A stretch of DNA of 64,000 nt from Prevotella sp. (GCA_017651265.1 JAGCDO010000029.1:1-64000); one strand, 5' to 3'. Positions 9,673 through 18,835 are shown, counted from the stretch's first letter. Program-made: numbers and translations. The notes: generated by a model not told the origin, from the letters alone.

Positions 9673-10311
9673 ATGAAGATGAAAAGAACGATTATAGCAG
9701 TGTTCTCGTTGGTTGCCCTTCTGCTCGTGAGCAGTTGCAGTCATTACGAGACCTATGCCGAGCAGACCGAGAAGGAACGTGACGCCATACGGAAGTTCCT
9801 CACCGAAAAGAAGATCAATGTGATCAGTGAGGCTACCTTCAAGGCACAGAACTACACCACGGATGTCAACAAGAACGAGTACGTGCTCTTCGACAACACC
9901 GGTGTTTACCTCCAGATCGTTCGCAAGGGCTGTGGCTCTCCCATTGCTAATGGTGAGACGACCAGCGTACTCTGCCGCTTCAAGGAGTATAATATCCTGA
10001 CCGATTCGCTCATCCTTACCAACGAGGTGATGAAATTGTCGTACCTGGTGGATAAGATGAATGTAACGCGTACCAGCGACTCCTTCACGGCTTCGTTTGT
10101 GGAGGGTGTGATGTTCACACAGTATCAGAGCGCCTCTGTACCCGCTGGTTGGCTGGTGCCGCTTCTCTACATCAATGTGGGACGACTGGAGAAGGAAGAG
10201 GATGAGATCGCCAAGGTGAACATCATCGTGCCACATTCACAGGGACATCAGTCGGCTGTGACAGGTGTCTATCCCTGTTATTATGAGATTACATACCAAA
10301 AAGGAAGATAA
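9673..10311 (+). CDS. DUF4827 family lipoprotein
   Basis: A 212-aa predicted lipoprotein: hydrophobic signal ending VALLLVSSC with lipidated Cys22. The body resembles DUF4827, a Bacteroidota family with an FKBP-like fold and no known reaction. A TACCTTTG -7 element at 9640-9647 precedes the gene. It is followed after 3 bp by glmM, so the two are probably one operon, which hints at an envelope role but does not show it. The second in-frame Met (residue 3) is an alternative start. Confidence 0.75.
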   Translation: MKMKRTIIAVFSLVALLLVSSCSHYETYAEQTEKERDAIRKFLTEKKINVISEATFKAQNYTTDVNKNEYVLFDNTGVYLQIVRKGCGSPIANGETTSVLCRFKEYNILTDSLILTNEVMKLSYLVDKMNVTRTSDSFTASFVEGVMFTQYQSASVPAGWLVPLLYINVGRLEKEEDEIAKVNIIVPHSQGHQSAVTGVYPCYYEITYQKGR

Positions 10312-10314
10312 ACC

Positions 10315-11739
10315 ATGACTTTAATCAAATCCATATCTGGCATCCGCGGAACCATCGGCGGACCCACTGGTAATACCCTGAACCCATTAGACATTGTCAA
10401 GTTCGTAACGGCGTACGCCACATTTATAGACCCAAGAAGCAAGAAGCAAGAAGCAAGAGGTAAGAAGACCATCGTGGTGGGTCGCGACGCCCGCATCTCT
10501 GGCGAGATGGTGAAGAACGTGGTGTGCGGCACCTTGATGGGCTACGGCTTTGATGTGATCAATATCGGACTGGCTACTACGCCTACAACAGAGTTGGCTG
10601 TCCGCATGAGTGGTGCTGATGGCGGTATCATCATCACCGCCAGTCATAACCCCCGTCAGTGGAACGCTTTGAAACTGCTCAACAGCGAAGGTGAATTCCT
10701 GAACAAGGAAGAGGGCAATGAGGTGTTGGCTATTGCTGAGGCTGAGGATTTCCAGTATGCTGATGTGGACCATTTAGGTCATTATACCGAAGATAACACA
10801 TTCAATAAACGACATATCGACAGCGTGCTCGACCTGAAGCTGGTGGATGTTCCAGCCATCAAGAAGGCTAAATTCCGCGTTTGTGCCGATACTATCAACA
10901 GTGTGGGAGGTGTTATCCTTCCTGAACTGTTCCAGGCATTGGGTGTTGACTATGAGATCCTGAACGGGGAGCCCAATGGTGACTTCGCTCATAACCCTGA
11001 GCCACTGGAGAAGAACCTTACAGGCATCATGGACAAGATGCGCCAGGGTGGGTTCGATTTAGGTATTGTGGTGGATCCCGATGTTGACCGTTTGGCCTTT
11101 ATCTCGGAAGACGGTACCATGTTTGGCGAGGAATACACCCTTGTCAGCGTAGCCGATTACGTCCTTTCTAATACCAAACTGTCAACTGTTAACTGTCAAC
11201 TATCAACAGTCTCCAACCTCAGTTCGACGAGAGCTTTGCGTGATGTCACCGAGAAATACAGCGGTACATACGCTGCCGCAGCCGTAGGCGAGGTGAATGT
11301 CACCACCAAGATGAAAGAGGTGGGTGCTGTTATCGGTGGCGAAGGCAATGGCGGTGTGATCTATCCTGAGAGTCATTACGGTCGTGATGCCCTCGTAGGT
11401 ATCGCCCTGTTTCTCTCATCCCTGGCACAGAAAGGCTGTAAGGTATCTGAGCTGCGTGCCACCTTCCCCAACTATTTCATTGCCAAGAACCGCATCGACC
11501 TCACACCTTCTACCGATGTAGATGCTATTCTGGTGAAGGTAAAGGAGATGTATTCCGGTCAGGAAGGCGTTACCGTGAACGATATCGATGGTGTGAAGAT
11601 CGACTTCCCCGACCAATGGGTACACCTCCGTAAGAGCAACACCGAGCCTATCATCCGTGTCTATAGCGAAGCTTCCACTATGGAGGCCGCCGATGCTATA
11701 GGCAAGAAGATCATGCAGGTGGTGTACGATATGCAGTAA
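10315..11739 (+). CDS. glmM: Phosphoglucosamine mutase (GlmM), with two heptamer-repeat insertions
   Basis: Converts glucosamine-6-phosphate to glucosamine-1-phosphate for UDP-GlcNAc, needed for peptidoglycan and LPS. The phosphoserine loop TASHNP (Ser110), metal loop DPDVD (254-258) and C-terminal phosphate-binding RKSNTEPIIRVYSEA are all present, so the enzyme should be active. Length is 474 aa, slightly long for the family. Residues 41-51 (SKKQEARGKK) and 287-301 (TKLSTVNCQLSTVSN) are encoded by 7-bp tandem arrays and look like extra surface loops. The stop codon abuts the stop of the convergent SDR gene with no base between. Confidence 0.92.
   Translation: MTLIKSISGIRGTIGGPTGNTLNPLDIVKFVTAYATFIDPRSKKQEARGKKTIVVGRDARISGEMVKNVVCGTLMGYGFDVINIGLATTPTTELAVRMSGADGGIIITASHNPRQWNALKLLNSEGEFLNKEEGNEVLAIAEAEDFQYADVDHLGHYTEDNTFNKRHIDSVLDLKLVDVPAIKKAKFRVCADTINSVGGVILPELFQALGVDYEILNGEPNGDFAHNPEPLEKNLTGIMDKMRQGGFDLGIVVDPDVDRLAFISEDGTMFGEEYTLVSVADYVLSNTKLSTVNCQLSTVSNLSSTRALRDVTEKYSGTYAAAAVGEVNVTTKMKEVGAVIGGEGNGGVIYPESHYGRDALVGIALFLSSLAQKGCKVSELRATFPNYFIAKNRIDLTPSTDVDAILVKVKEMYSGQEGVTVNDIDGVKIDFPDQWVHLRKSNTEPIIRVYSEASTMEAADAIGKKIMQVVYDMQ
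10434..10467. repeat. Heptamer array inside glmM (AAGAAGC units)
   Basis: Three exact aagaagc units, one aagaggt variant and a partial unit, in frame within glmM and encoding a basic loop just before the conserved IVVGRDARISG segment. Confidence 0.85.
11177..11211. repeat. Heptamer array inside glmM (AACTGTC units)
   Basis: Five consecutive 7-bp units (aactgtc, aactgtt, aactgtc, aactatc, aacagtc) in frame within glmM. The unit is close to the reverse complement of the array at 8523-8555 and matches that at 56347-56381. Confidence 0.9.
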
Positions 11740-12495
11740 TTATTTCCTGACGATCACACTACCGCTGGCTTGATGGGTAGCCAGGATGAGCACCTCGGCA
11801 ATCTGCACGTGGGCAGGTGCATTGGCAGCATACACGGCTACATCGGCAATATCATCCCCTGTTAGCGGCTTGATTCCCTTATACACATTGGCGGCACGGT
11901 CGTTGTCGCCATGGAATCGTGTGTTACTGAAGTTCGTCTCCACCAGACCGGGTTTCAGGTTCGTTACTCGTACAGCAGTGGGAGCTACATCAATGCGAAG
12001 ACCGTCGCTCAGTGCCTTCACGGCAGCCTTGGTGGCACAATACACGTTACCTCCTGCGTAAGCAGCATCACCGGCAACGGAACCGATGTTGATGATATGA
12101 CCGCTGTTGCGCTTCACCATCTTAGGCACAATCAGACGTGTGATGGTGAGCAGTCCTTTGATGTTTGTATCGATCATCGTATCCCAGTCATCGAAGCTGC
12201 CCTCATACTCAGGCTCCAAGCCCAGGGCGAGTCCTGCATTGTTCACCAGGACATCAATATCCTGCCATTCTGCTGGTAATCCATCCAGACACTGCTTGGC
12301 CTTCTCGCGGTCTCTTACGTCGAACACCAGAGTCAGCACCTCCGCACCTTTCCCAGTCAGTTCCTGACAGATTTCCTTCAGTCGCTGTTCGTTTCTACCC
12401 GTGAGAATCAGTCTGTCGCCATTCTCAGCGAACTTTCTTGCACAAGCCAGACCAATGCCGCTTGTGGCTCCTGTAATCAATACTGTTTTGTTCAT
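11740..12495 (-). CDS. SDR family NAD(P)-dependent oxidoreductase
   Basis: A classical short-chain dehydrogenase of 251 aa: cofactor motif TGATSGIG (9-16), NNAG (85-88), catalytic Ser139, Tyr152 and Lys156. It most resembles the YdfG-type serine / 3-hydroxy acid dehydrogenases; the substrate is not certain. The ATG at 12495 is preferred over an in-frame TTG at 12504. It follows the DUF4252 gene (12507-12983) closely on the same strand, so it may be the last gene of the sigma factor operon. Confidence 0.85.
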   Translation of the reverse strand: MNKTVLITGATSGIGLACARKFAENGDRLILTGRNEQRLKEICQELTGKGAEVLTLVFDVRDREKAKQCLDGLPAEWQDIDVLVNNAGLALGLEPEYEGSFDDWDTMIDTNIKGLLTITRLIVPKMVKRNSGHIINIGSVAGDAAYAGGNVYCATKAAVKALSDGLRIDVAPTAVRVTNLKPGLVETNFSNTRFHGDNDRAANVYKGIKPLTGDDIADVAVYAANAPAHVQIAEVLILATHQASGSVIVRK

Positions 12496-12506
12496 GGTGT
12501 ACAAAT

Positions 12507-12983
12507 TTATTTCTTAACCATCTTCATCACATCCTCTGTGGTGAACTTGCCGGAGAAAACAACGGCTGTAACGCCATCATTCTCCTCCACCAGCATGACG
12601 ACTGCTGATTGCTGCGGACCAATGTTCTGGTAGATATCGGCCTTGTTGTTGTCTTCTTTGACCTGCATCAGCAACTCATACTTGTTTTGTTTTACGATGC
12701 TCTGCACCTCACTTCTCAGTTTCGCACGCATGTTGTTCTTTTCTGCATGGATGAGTTGAATGCCTGACATCTTACTGGCCAGGGCCTGCGCGTTTACGTT
12801 GGGCATGGAAGGCATCGAGTTCAGTTTGCTGGATATCGCCGAAAGCATGGCCTTGGAGATATATACATAGGTGATGCCGTTCATGTCAGAGTATTTCTCG
12901 AATGCCTTTACCTGTGCATGGGCATTGAGAGTGGTGAGTGCCATCACTGCACAGAGGATGGTTTTAATCATTATCTTTTTCAT
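12507..12983 (-). CDS. DUF4252 family secreted protein
   Basis: A 158-aa protein with a cleavable signal peptide (MKKIMIKTILCAVMALTTLNAHA) and the DUF4252 layout seen in Bacteroidota. Function unknown. It is a paralogue of the 13898-14455 product: both have a signal peptide, a FEKYSDMNGITYVYIS / FEKLAKIDGVEYEHLT-like segment and a C-terminal VVFSG or VIFGS strand. It is the fourth gene of an operon built around an ECF sigma factor, one base downstream of the putative anti-sigma gene. Confidence 0.75.
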   Translation of the reverse strand: MKKIMIKTILCAVMALTTLNAHAQVKAFEKYSDMNGITYVYISKAMLSAISSKLNSMPSMPNVNAQALASKMSGIQLIHAEKNNMRAKLRSEVQSIVKQNKYELLMQVKEDNNKADIYQNIGPQQSAVVMLVEENDGVTAVVFSGKFTTEDVMKMVKK

Positions 12984-12984
12984 G

Positions 12985-13377
12985 TTATTTCAATGCTTTT
13001 AATTGTTCGTTTAATGTACGTTCCGTCTTGTCACTAAGGGCCTTTGCCTTCTCCAGCTGTTGCATTCCCTTGTTCAGGTTGAGTGCCAACAGATTGAATG
13101 CGCGTTCAGCCTCCTTTTGTGCCAGTACGGGATCCTGATAGGTGTCTTGTTCAGCACGGTTCACGTATTGATCACGACTATACCAATGGAATCCCACGCC
13201 TGCAATCAGGGCAAAGCTGGCAGCAATGACCGTATAACGTAGCGCTCTCGGCAGTCGTATATGACGGGCGGTTTGTTTCTCCTCCCTTTCCCATTCATCG
13301 ATCTTTTTCGAGAGCCGTTCCTCCAGTCCTTCTGGAATAGGTATTCGCTCTAATTCTTTCATATTCAGTTCGTCCAT
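12985..13377 (-). CDS. Putative single-pass membrane anti-sigma-like protein
   Basis: A 130-aa protein with a charged N-terminal region (residues 1-45), one membrane helix at about 48-66 (YTVIAASFALIAGVGF) and a helical extracytoplasmic tail. Its start overlaps the end of the sigma factor gene by 13 bp. Position and topology suggest an anti-sigma factor. No zinc-binding ZAS motif (HxxxCxxC) is visible, so this is inference from context. Confidence 0.6.
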   Translation of the reverse strand: MDELNMKELERIPIPEGLEERLSKKIDEWEREEKQTARHIRLPRALRYTVIAASFALIAGVGFHWYSRDQYVNRAEQDTYQDPVLAQKEAERAFNLLALNLNKGMQQLEKAKALSDKTERTLNEQLKALK

Positions 13378-13877
13378 GTCTTCGTGAGATGTATAAATTG
13401 TTCTTTGAGTTTCTTTTTCGTTCGCATCACGATGATGCGGATATTTCCCTGTGAGAGACCGGTGTCTTGTTCTATCTCTTCATATGAGCGTTCTTCCATC
13501 AGGTGCATCCGGATGATCTTCCCGTCTCTTTCTGGAAGCTGTTGGATGAGTCCTTCCATCTTTGATGCCTCGTCGTGGGAATCGATCTGACGGTCAAGGC
13601 TCTGTTCATCCGGTGGTTCGGCCACCTCCTCGAGAACTTTGGAAGTGTCGATATGCTTCAGTCGTTGCTGGTCATAAAACAGGTGTCGCATCATGGTTAT
13701 GAGATAAGCCTCGTTCATTGCCTCCTCCTTCAGATCATTGCGCTTCTGCCACAGCTTCAAGTAGGTATCCTGAAGCAGGTCTTCGGCATCCTGCGCATTC
13801 TCTGTCATACGGTAGGCCACCCGATAGAGCAGTCTGTGGTAGGGCATGAACCGTTGCTTGAACTCCCGTGCATCCAT
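13365..13877 (-). CDS. RNA polymerase ECF-type sigma-70 factor
   Basis: A 170-aa sigma factor with region 2 (about residues 10-75, including DAEDLLQDTYLKLW) and region 4 helix-turn-helix (about 115-160, RSYEEIEQDTGLSQGNIRIIVMR). No region 1 or 3, as usual for the ECF group. It sits between a DUF4252 gene and a putative membrane anti-sigma gene, so its signal is probably sensed in the envelope. It likely transcribes its own operon. Confidence 0.88.
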   Translation of the reverse strand: MDAREFKQRFMPYHRLLYRVAYRMTENAQDAEDLLQDTYLKLWQKRNDLKEEAMNEAYLITMMRHLFYDQQRLKHIDTSKVLEEVAEPPDEQSLDRQIDSHDEASKMEGLIQQLPERDGKIIRMHLMEERSYEEIEQDTGLSQGNIRIIVMRTKKKLKEQFIHLTKTWTN

Positions 13878-13897
13878 GAGGATTACTCCTTATCGGT

Positions 13898-14455
13898 CTA
13901 TTCTATGCCTTCTACTATTCCCTGAAACTGCTGCATCATTTGTAGGATGCCGAGCGGTCCCTCAATGACCATCAATGTCGTATCTCCCTTATCTGAACCG
14001 AAGATCACACTGGTTTGCTTGTCATCTGTCTTGTTCTGATAGATCTTCACAATCTGACCATCTTCGCCCTTGATGTCAAGGATCGATTCCCATCCGTCCC
14101 CTTTCAGGATTTCCTGGACCGACTTCTTCAATGGTTCAACGGCTTTCTCTTCTTTACAGGAAAAGACCTGTAAATCATCCATATTGAGTATCTTCGCAAT
14201 GTTATTCATGATCTCTGCCTTGTCTAAGGTCATTCCGTTGACTTCAACTTCATTGAGAAGATCCTGCTTCTTCTGGACGGCTTCACAAATCATGTCTTTG
14301 GTGAGGTGTTCATACTCGACACCATCGATCTTGGCCAGCTTCTCAAAATCCTTGTTTTGTGCAGAAGCATTGGCACACACGATCATCAATATGGCGCAAA
14401 CGGCCAACCTCTTCATCGTCCTCAAAGGACTGTTTTCTTTCAATAGTTTTTTCAT
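13898..14455 (-). CDS. DUF4252 family secreted protein
   Basis: A 185-aa DUF4252-type protein, first gene of the sigma factor operon. If translated from 14455 it has an unusually long basic n-region before the signal core. A second Met at 14416 (MKRLAVCAILMIVCANASAQ) gives a more normal signal peptide and may be the true start. Function unknown. A minus-strand TATTTTTG -7 element is at 14569-14576. It lies 20 bp upstream of the sigma gene. Confidence 0.7.
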   Translation of the reverse strand: MKKLLKENSPLRTMKRLAVCAILMIVCANASAQNKDFEKLAKIDGVEYEHLTKDMICEAVQKKQDLLNEVEVNGMTLDKAEIMNNIAKILNMDDLQVFSCKEEKAVEPLKKSVQEILKGDGWESILDIKGEDGQIVKIYQNKTDDKQTSVIFGSDKGDTTLMVIEGPLGILQMMQQFQGIVEGIE

Positions 14456-14669
14456 GACTGCATTTTTAATTTTAAGTTTTTAATGATGAAGTAGCTCCTT
14501 CTATCAGTACAAACGTGACTTCTTCCAGGTTTGTTACAACGTGAAGTAAGATTTTTGTTGCGAAGATACAAAAATAAACTTAATTATGCCCGTCAAGATA
14601 TGGATAATTGCTGAAAATGACGTATTTTTGCAACTCAAGTGTGTTTATAACATGTTTTATAGCTTATAG

Positions 14670-15815
14670 ATGATTTCAACGAAATATCATACACGAGGTT
14701 TAGCTAATACCCGAATCGATGTGGCCGATGCCTTGCGAGGCATTGCCGTGGCGGGCATCATCCTCTATCACTCCGTGGAGCACTTCGACATCTTTACGCA
14801 GGATCCCATCGTTCATACACTGGCATGCGATAAGACAGTGGGGGATGTGCTGGCATGGCTCCTTTCAGGTAAGATGTACGGTATTTTTGCTATGCTCTTC
14901 GGACTCAGTTTTTTCATCATGAACGACAACCAGCAGCAGAAAGGTCGTTCGTTCTCTGGTCGCTTTGCATGGCGCATGTGCTTACTCTTCGTATTCGGTC
15001 TTATCAACGTGGCTTTCTACGATGGCGATATCCTGATGCTCTATGCCGTCTATGGCTTGTTGCTCATCCCCATCAGCTACCTGCCATCGGAAGCCGTGTG
15101 GTGCATCATTGGCCTGCTGGCCATCCAACCCGTCGAGCTGTACTGTCTCATCACAGGTACCACCATCGACCATTCCACGCTCTTCGAAATATACAACAAG
15201 ACCATTGCCTTGCATGAGCATGGTACGTTCTGGGAGAATGCTGTGAACAACCTGCGCTACGGCTTCGAGCTGAACCTGCGGTTCAATGTCTTTAGCGGAC
15301 GACTAACGCAGCTTCTCTGTCTCTTTATCTTAGGTATGCAGTTAGGGCGCCAGAGGCTGTTCTATAACGAAGGAAAGAATCAGCAGATATGGCATATCAT
15401 CCTTTGTATATCAGCAACGCTTGTCATCGCCTTGAGCTTTGTTGACTTTGGTGTACTTGAGATGTGGCTCAAACCGATATATAGCCTTTTCATCCTGTTG
15501 ATGATTGTTTCGGGTGTTGTCTCTGCATGGTATGCTTTCAAGGGCGTACGCAGCGTGCTACACCATTTGTGTATATTCGGTCGTATGAGTCTTACCAACT
15601 ATCTTCTCCAGTCTATCATCGGCAGTTTCATCTTCAGTGGCTACGGTCTTGAATGCTATCGACTTGTAGGCATTACATACGCCGTTCTCATCGGTCTGAG
15701 CATGGTTATCTGCCAATACCTTTTCTGCCGTTATTGGTTCAGCACCCATCCACGCGGTCCGCTGGAGGGAGTATGGAGAAAATTGACGTGGCTCAACAGC
15801 AACGCCGTTAATTAG
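14670..15815 (+). CDS. DUF418 family integral membrane protein
   Basis: A polytopic membrane protein of 381 aa. The opening RIDVADALRGIAVAGIILYH is typical of DUF418 (YeiB-like) proteins, with about eight hydrophobic segments and the DUF418 C-terminal signature near WRKLTWLNS. The family is uncharacterised and distantly like acyltransferase-3 proteins. A TATTTTTG -7 element is at 14623-14630. It converges on the alpha/beta hydrolase gene 18 bp away. Confidence 0.82.
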   Translation: MISTKYHTRGLANTRIDVADALRGIAVAGIILYHSVEHFDIFTQDPIVHTLACDKTVGDVLAWLLSGKMYGIFAMLFGLSFFIMNDNQQQKGRSFSGRFAWRMCLLFVFGLINVAFYDGDILMLYAVYGLLLIPISYLPSEAVWCIIGLLAIQPVELYCLITGTTIDHSTLFEIYNKTIALHEHGTFWENAVNNLRYGFELNLRFNVFSGRLTQLLCLFILGMQLGRQRLFYNEGKNQQIWHIILCISATLVIALSFVDFGVLEMWLKPIYSLFILLMIVSGVVSAWYAFKGVRSVLHHLCIFGRMSLTNYLLQSIIGSFIFSGYGLECYRLVGITYAVLIGLSMVICQYLFCRYWFSTHPRGPLEGVWRKLTWLNSNAVN

Positions 15816-15833
15816 CGCCGTAGGGTAGGGGTA

Positions 15834-16637
15834 TTACTTCGGTGCGGTGAGTCGCTTGATCTGCTCTTTCAGGATATGATAGGCAGGATGCGGCATGGCC
15901 CCATGATCATAACCCTGCATCTCGTAGATGCTCACATCCTTGTGCCCTACCAATTTCAGCATGCGCCAGAAGTAAGCCTGTTCTTCATAACGTCCATAAA
16001 GTTCCTGTTCCCTATCACCCGAAATGATGATGATTGGCGGCGCATCAGCTCGGACAAAGGTAAGTGGCGCATACTGGTCGATGGTGGCTTGCAGCGGACC
16101 GATTCCTTGCAGTTTCCTCACATTGTAGTGGGTAACACACTGACCGCTAAAGGGGAACAGGGCAGCCAGAGAATCTGCGTCCACCCCATACTTAGCCAGC
16201 CATTTCTTGTCAAGTCCGATCATGTCCAGTAGGTAGCCACCTGCAGAGTGCCCCGCCACGAATATCTTGCGCTTGCTTCCTCCGTATTTCTCAATGTTCT
16301 TGTACGTCCAAGCCACAGCAGCCGCCGCATCGTCAATGCACTCGTCGATCGTAGCCTTGGGCAGCAGACGGTAGTTTGGGGCAACCACCACATAGCCGCT
16401 GTTCCGCAGCTCCTGATCAATATATTTACTACCACCTTCCAGTCCGCCCCCATGGAACCATACCACCACCGGTGCATCCTTTTGGTCGGTCGGGTAGTAC
16501 ACGTCGAGCTTGCAACGTTCCTTAGCGTATGCATTCGTTGATTCCGTATAAGGAATATCGTTCACTTGTTGATACTGAGCCTTTGCGATGATGGTACACA
16601 GCAGAAGCACGAAAGTCAGAACAGTCTTGTTATTCAT
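15834..16637 (-). CDS. Secreted alpha/beta hydrolase (esterase, HGGG type)
   Basis: A 267-aa exported esterase/lipase-like hydrolase. Signal peptide residues 1-20, oxyanion HGGG at 62-65, nucleophile elbow GHSAGG (Ser131), a likely Asp in the SGDREQE segment and a C-terminal His in YDHGAM. The fold resembles BD-FAE or hormone-sensitive-lipase-like enzymes acting on small acyl esters, possibly on plant polysaccharide side groups. It is the last gene of the operon starting with the VTC-domain gene at 18835. Confidence 0.8.
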   Translation of the reverse strand: MNNKTVLTFVLLLCTIIAKAQYQQVNDIPYTESTNAYAKERCKLDVYYPTDQKDAPVVVWFHGGGLEGGSKYIDQELRNSGYVVVAPNYRLLPKATIDECIDDAAAAVAWTYKNIEKYGGSKRKIFVAGHSAGGYLLDMIGLDKKWLAKYGVDADSLAALFPFSGQCVTHYNVRKLQGIGPLQATIDQYAPLTFVRADAPPIIIISGDREQELYGRYEEQAYFWRMLKLVGHKDVSIYEMQGYDHGAMPHPAYHILKEQIKRLTAPK

Positions 16638-16652
16638 ATTTAATTGTTTCAG

Positions 16653-17378
16653 CTATAGCGAAAGTGTATATCCAAGACCGAGGATGTGGCGGTCGCCTTC
16701 GTTATCTTCATCATCGTACAGATGCTGATACAGGTACTTCACATCGAATGAGTGATGTTTGTTGATACGAATCTCGGTACCTGCTGCATAACGCATCTTT
16801 TCAAGTCCTTTACCCACATATGATTCTGCTCTGACATAAGGGCGGAACACGCTGGTGGCCTTGTATTTTACCTGTAAGCGGTTGCGCCAGACGTTCTTTC
16901 CCTTTCCGCTATAGGTGTGCTCATCAGCTTCAGAATCATCTTTCGTCTTGTAGCGCTGCACAGTCTTCTCAGGACGGTAGGTGTATTGCCAGCGTTCGCG
17001 CAGCGATACCGTGAACTTGCCAAACGACTGTGAGGCGGTGAGCGATACGTGTACACGATGACGCAGTCCCCAGTAATCGGCGTACTTCTTTCCGCTATCA
17101 TTTACCTTGTAACGATGGTCGTCAAGGAGCCAGTAGCCAGTAGAGGCCTTCAGCCAGTTGTTGATCTTATAACTCACGTCAGCGCCCACACTGAAGCGGT
17201 CGTTGGTCTTCATGTCGTCGCGACTGCGATATTCGGCACCCAGACCTGCTGTCCAACGCTTGTTGAGCTTCTTTTCAACGTTCAGTTCGCCCCACAGACC
17301 TGTGTCATCACCTTGAGCGAAAAGAGGCATACTCATCACGAACATGAGCATAGCCAGAATAGTTCTATGCGTCTTCAT
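16653..17378 (-). CDS. DUF2490 family outer-membrane beta-barrel protein
   Basis: A 241-aa protein with signal peptide (residues 1-22) and alternating beta-strand pattern ending in an aromatic/hydrophobic strand (LGLGYTLSL), typical of DUF2490 barrels. Function unknown. Its start overlaps the DUF4956 gene by 14 bp, implying translational coupling within the CotH/VTC-associated operon. Confidence 0.75.
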   Translation of the reverse strand: MKTHRTILAMLMFVMSMPLFAQGDDTGLWGELNVEKKLNKRWTAGLGAEYRSRDDMKTNDRFSVGADVSYKINNWLKASTGYWLLDDHRYKVNDSGKKYADYWGLRHRVHVSLTASQSFGKFTVSLRERWQYTYRPEKTVQRYKTKDDSEADEHTYSGKGKNVWRNRLQVKYKATSVFRPYVRAESYVGKGLEKMRYAAGTEIRINKHHSFDVKYLYQHLYDDEDNEGDRHILGLGYTLSL

Positions 17379-18045
17379 AATCTGATTTCTTAATCTTTAC
17401 CATGTTATCCACATCATTGCTGTCCTCGTGGTCGTACGTGACCTTCAGCATGGCCATGTCGCGGAGGAAGTCGATACCACCCACCTCTACATGGAGCACC
17501 TTGATGCCTAAGCGATTCTCGATGTCGGCAATGAGCTCAGCCCGTTTTTCGGGCTTTACAAGTTCAATGCGGTCGTACTGGATAAGCTTTGTAGCTTTTA
17601 CCGTGTATTTCTTCTCGAAGATGATGATAGCAAGGATGGTGATGATGTCAATGACAATCAGCTCCATCAACGGTGTACCAACTAGGACGCCATTGGCATC
17701 TACGCCGAGTGAGGAGGCCATGGCATGTACCACCGAGAGACAGATAACCACAAACAGGTAAGTCATCTCACGCACCGGCATAGAGTCGGTACGGTAACGC
17801 ATGATACTGAAGATGCCGAAGAGTCCTAATCCCACACCCATCGTAGCCTTTCCGCGATCCATGCCCATCATAAGGTAAACAAGGAAGTAGATAGCTACTG
17901 AGATGATGATAAACGTGAAGAAGAAATCGCGGCGATGGCTTTTTTTGTAATACAGAAAGTTGACAATCAGCCAGTTAGCAACAAAACAAATGGCGAACCG
18001 TATGAGGGTATCACCAAATCCTGCAGAAAACAATTCTTTAAACAT
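17365..18045 (-). CDS. DUF4956 family membrane protein
   Basis: A 226-aa protein with about four membrane helices in residues 10-140 and a soluble C-terminal domain of about 70 residues. DUF4956 proteins recur next to VTC-type polyphosphate polymerase-like and CotH genes, as here. Function unknown; context suggests they work together at the membrane. Confidence 0.78.
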   Translation of the reverse strand: MFKELFSAGFGDTLIRFAICFVANWLIVNFLYYKKSHRRDFFFTFIIISVAIYFLVYLMMGMDRGKATMGVGLGLFGIFSIMRYRTDSMPVREMTYLFVVICLSVVHAMASSLGVDANGVLVGTPLMELIVIDIITILAIIIFEKKYTVKATKLIQYDRIELVKPEKRAELIADIENRLGIKVLHVEVGGIDFLRDMAMLKVTYDHEDSNDVDNMVKIKKSDYEDA

Positions 18046-18076
18046 ACTTTAGGTTTTTATTTATTATACTCATGAT

Positions 18077-18835
18077 CTATTCAATGTTGACAAGCTTGTT
18101 CACTTCGATGAGCTTGCTCTTGAAACGGTTTACCTGAAGCTCGGGATTGGTCAGTGCTGACCCCATGCTGTACTTGGAGAACCCGTGTGGATGGATATGC
18201 AGTTGGCGTAGCATCTCTAATACTGGTGAGAACACTCGTCCGTCGCGCTTCAGCTCGATGATGACCAGTTCTCCCATGTCGCGTTTCACACCGCTCACGA
18301 TGTTGTTGAAACGCAGTGAGCTGTCGATGGTAAGGCGTTCCGTATGACCTTTGTTCACCAAGGTGATGCGACGGAAATTATTGTTGATGGCTGGTATCAG
18401 CGATTCGGCATCGTAACGCAGATGCTTGGAAAGGAAAGTCCGCTTCTCTTCGTCGAGCACATCCATGTCGGATACCTTGATGCGCTTCTTCTTGGTACGC
18501 CCGTGGTTATCCTTGGTCTTCACCTCCATGAACTGCAGGTGGGAGCTGACATATGTGCGGAAACGGATCTTCTGACGGTTGGTGTGACCCCATTGGTGCT
18601 GGTAGAACATATCGAACGCCGTGGTGTCGAAATAGGTGGTGTCGTACTCCATGTTGCGTTCGCCGTTGATGTCCTGCACGAAATAGTCGTTCTCTGCCAA
18701 CTGCAGCAGCTGACATAACTTTTCGGTATTGGTCACAAACTTCGTGTCTGTCCTGTTCATCAACTTCACTCCGCTCATCTGCTCCAAGGTGATGGGGGCG
18801 AAGGAGGTTAGTAAATCGTTTGTAAAATCACTCAT
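18077..18835 (-). CDS. VTC-domain polyphosphate polymerase-like protein
   Basis: A 252-aa protein of the VTC (CYTH-like tunnel) fold, related to the catalytic domain of the eukaryotic Vtc4 polyphosphate polymerase. The basic and acidic residues that line the tunnel appear as NRTDTKFV, QKIRFRTY, EVKTK, RTKKKRI and ELKRDGR. Bacterial members sit with DUF4956 and CotH genes. The reaction is not proven for these bacterial forms. A minus-strand promoter (TTG, N20, TAACTTTG) lies at 18864-18895, back to back with the CotH gene. Confidence 0.82.
   Translation of the reverse strand: MSDFTNDLLTSFAPITLEQMSGVKLMNRTDTKFVTNTEKLCQLLQLAENDYFVQDINGERNMEYDTTYFDTTAFDMFYQHQWGHTNRQKIRFRTYVSSHLQFMEVKTKDNHGRTKKKRIKVSDMDVLDEEKRTFLSKHLRYDAESLIPAINNNFRRITLVNKGHTERLTIDSSLRFNNIVSGVKRDMGELVIIELKRDGRVFSPVLEMLRQLHIHPHGFSKYSMGSALTNPELQVNRFKSKLIEVNKLVNIE

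Noticed and set aside
17128-17148. Two copies of gccagta as a further heptamer array
   Set aside because: Only two units within the conserved DUF2490 frame; not distinguishable from chance.
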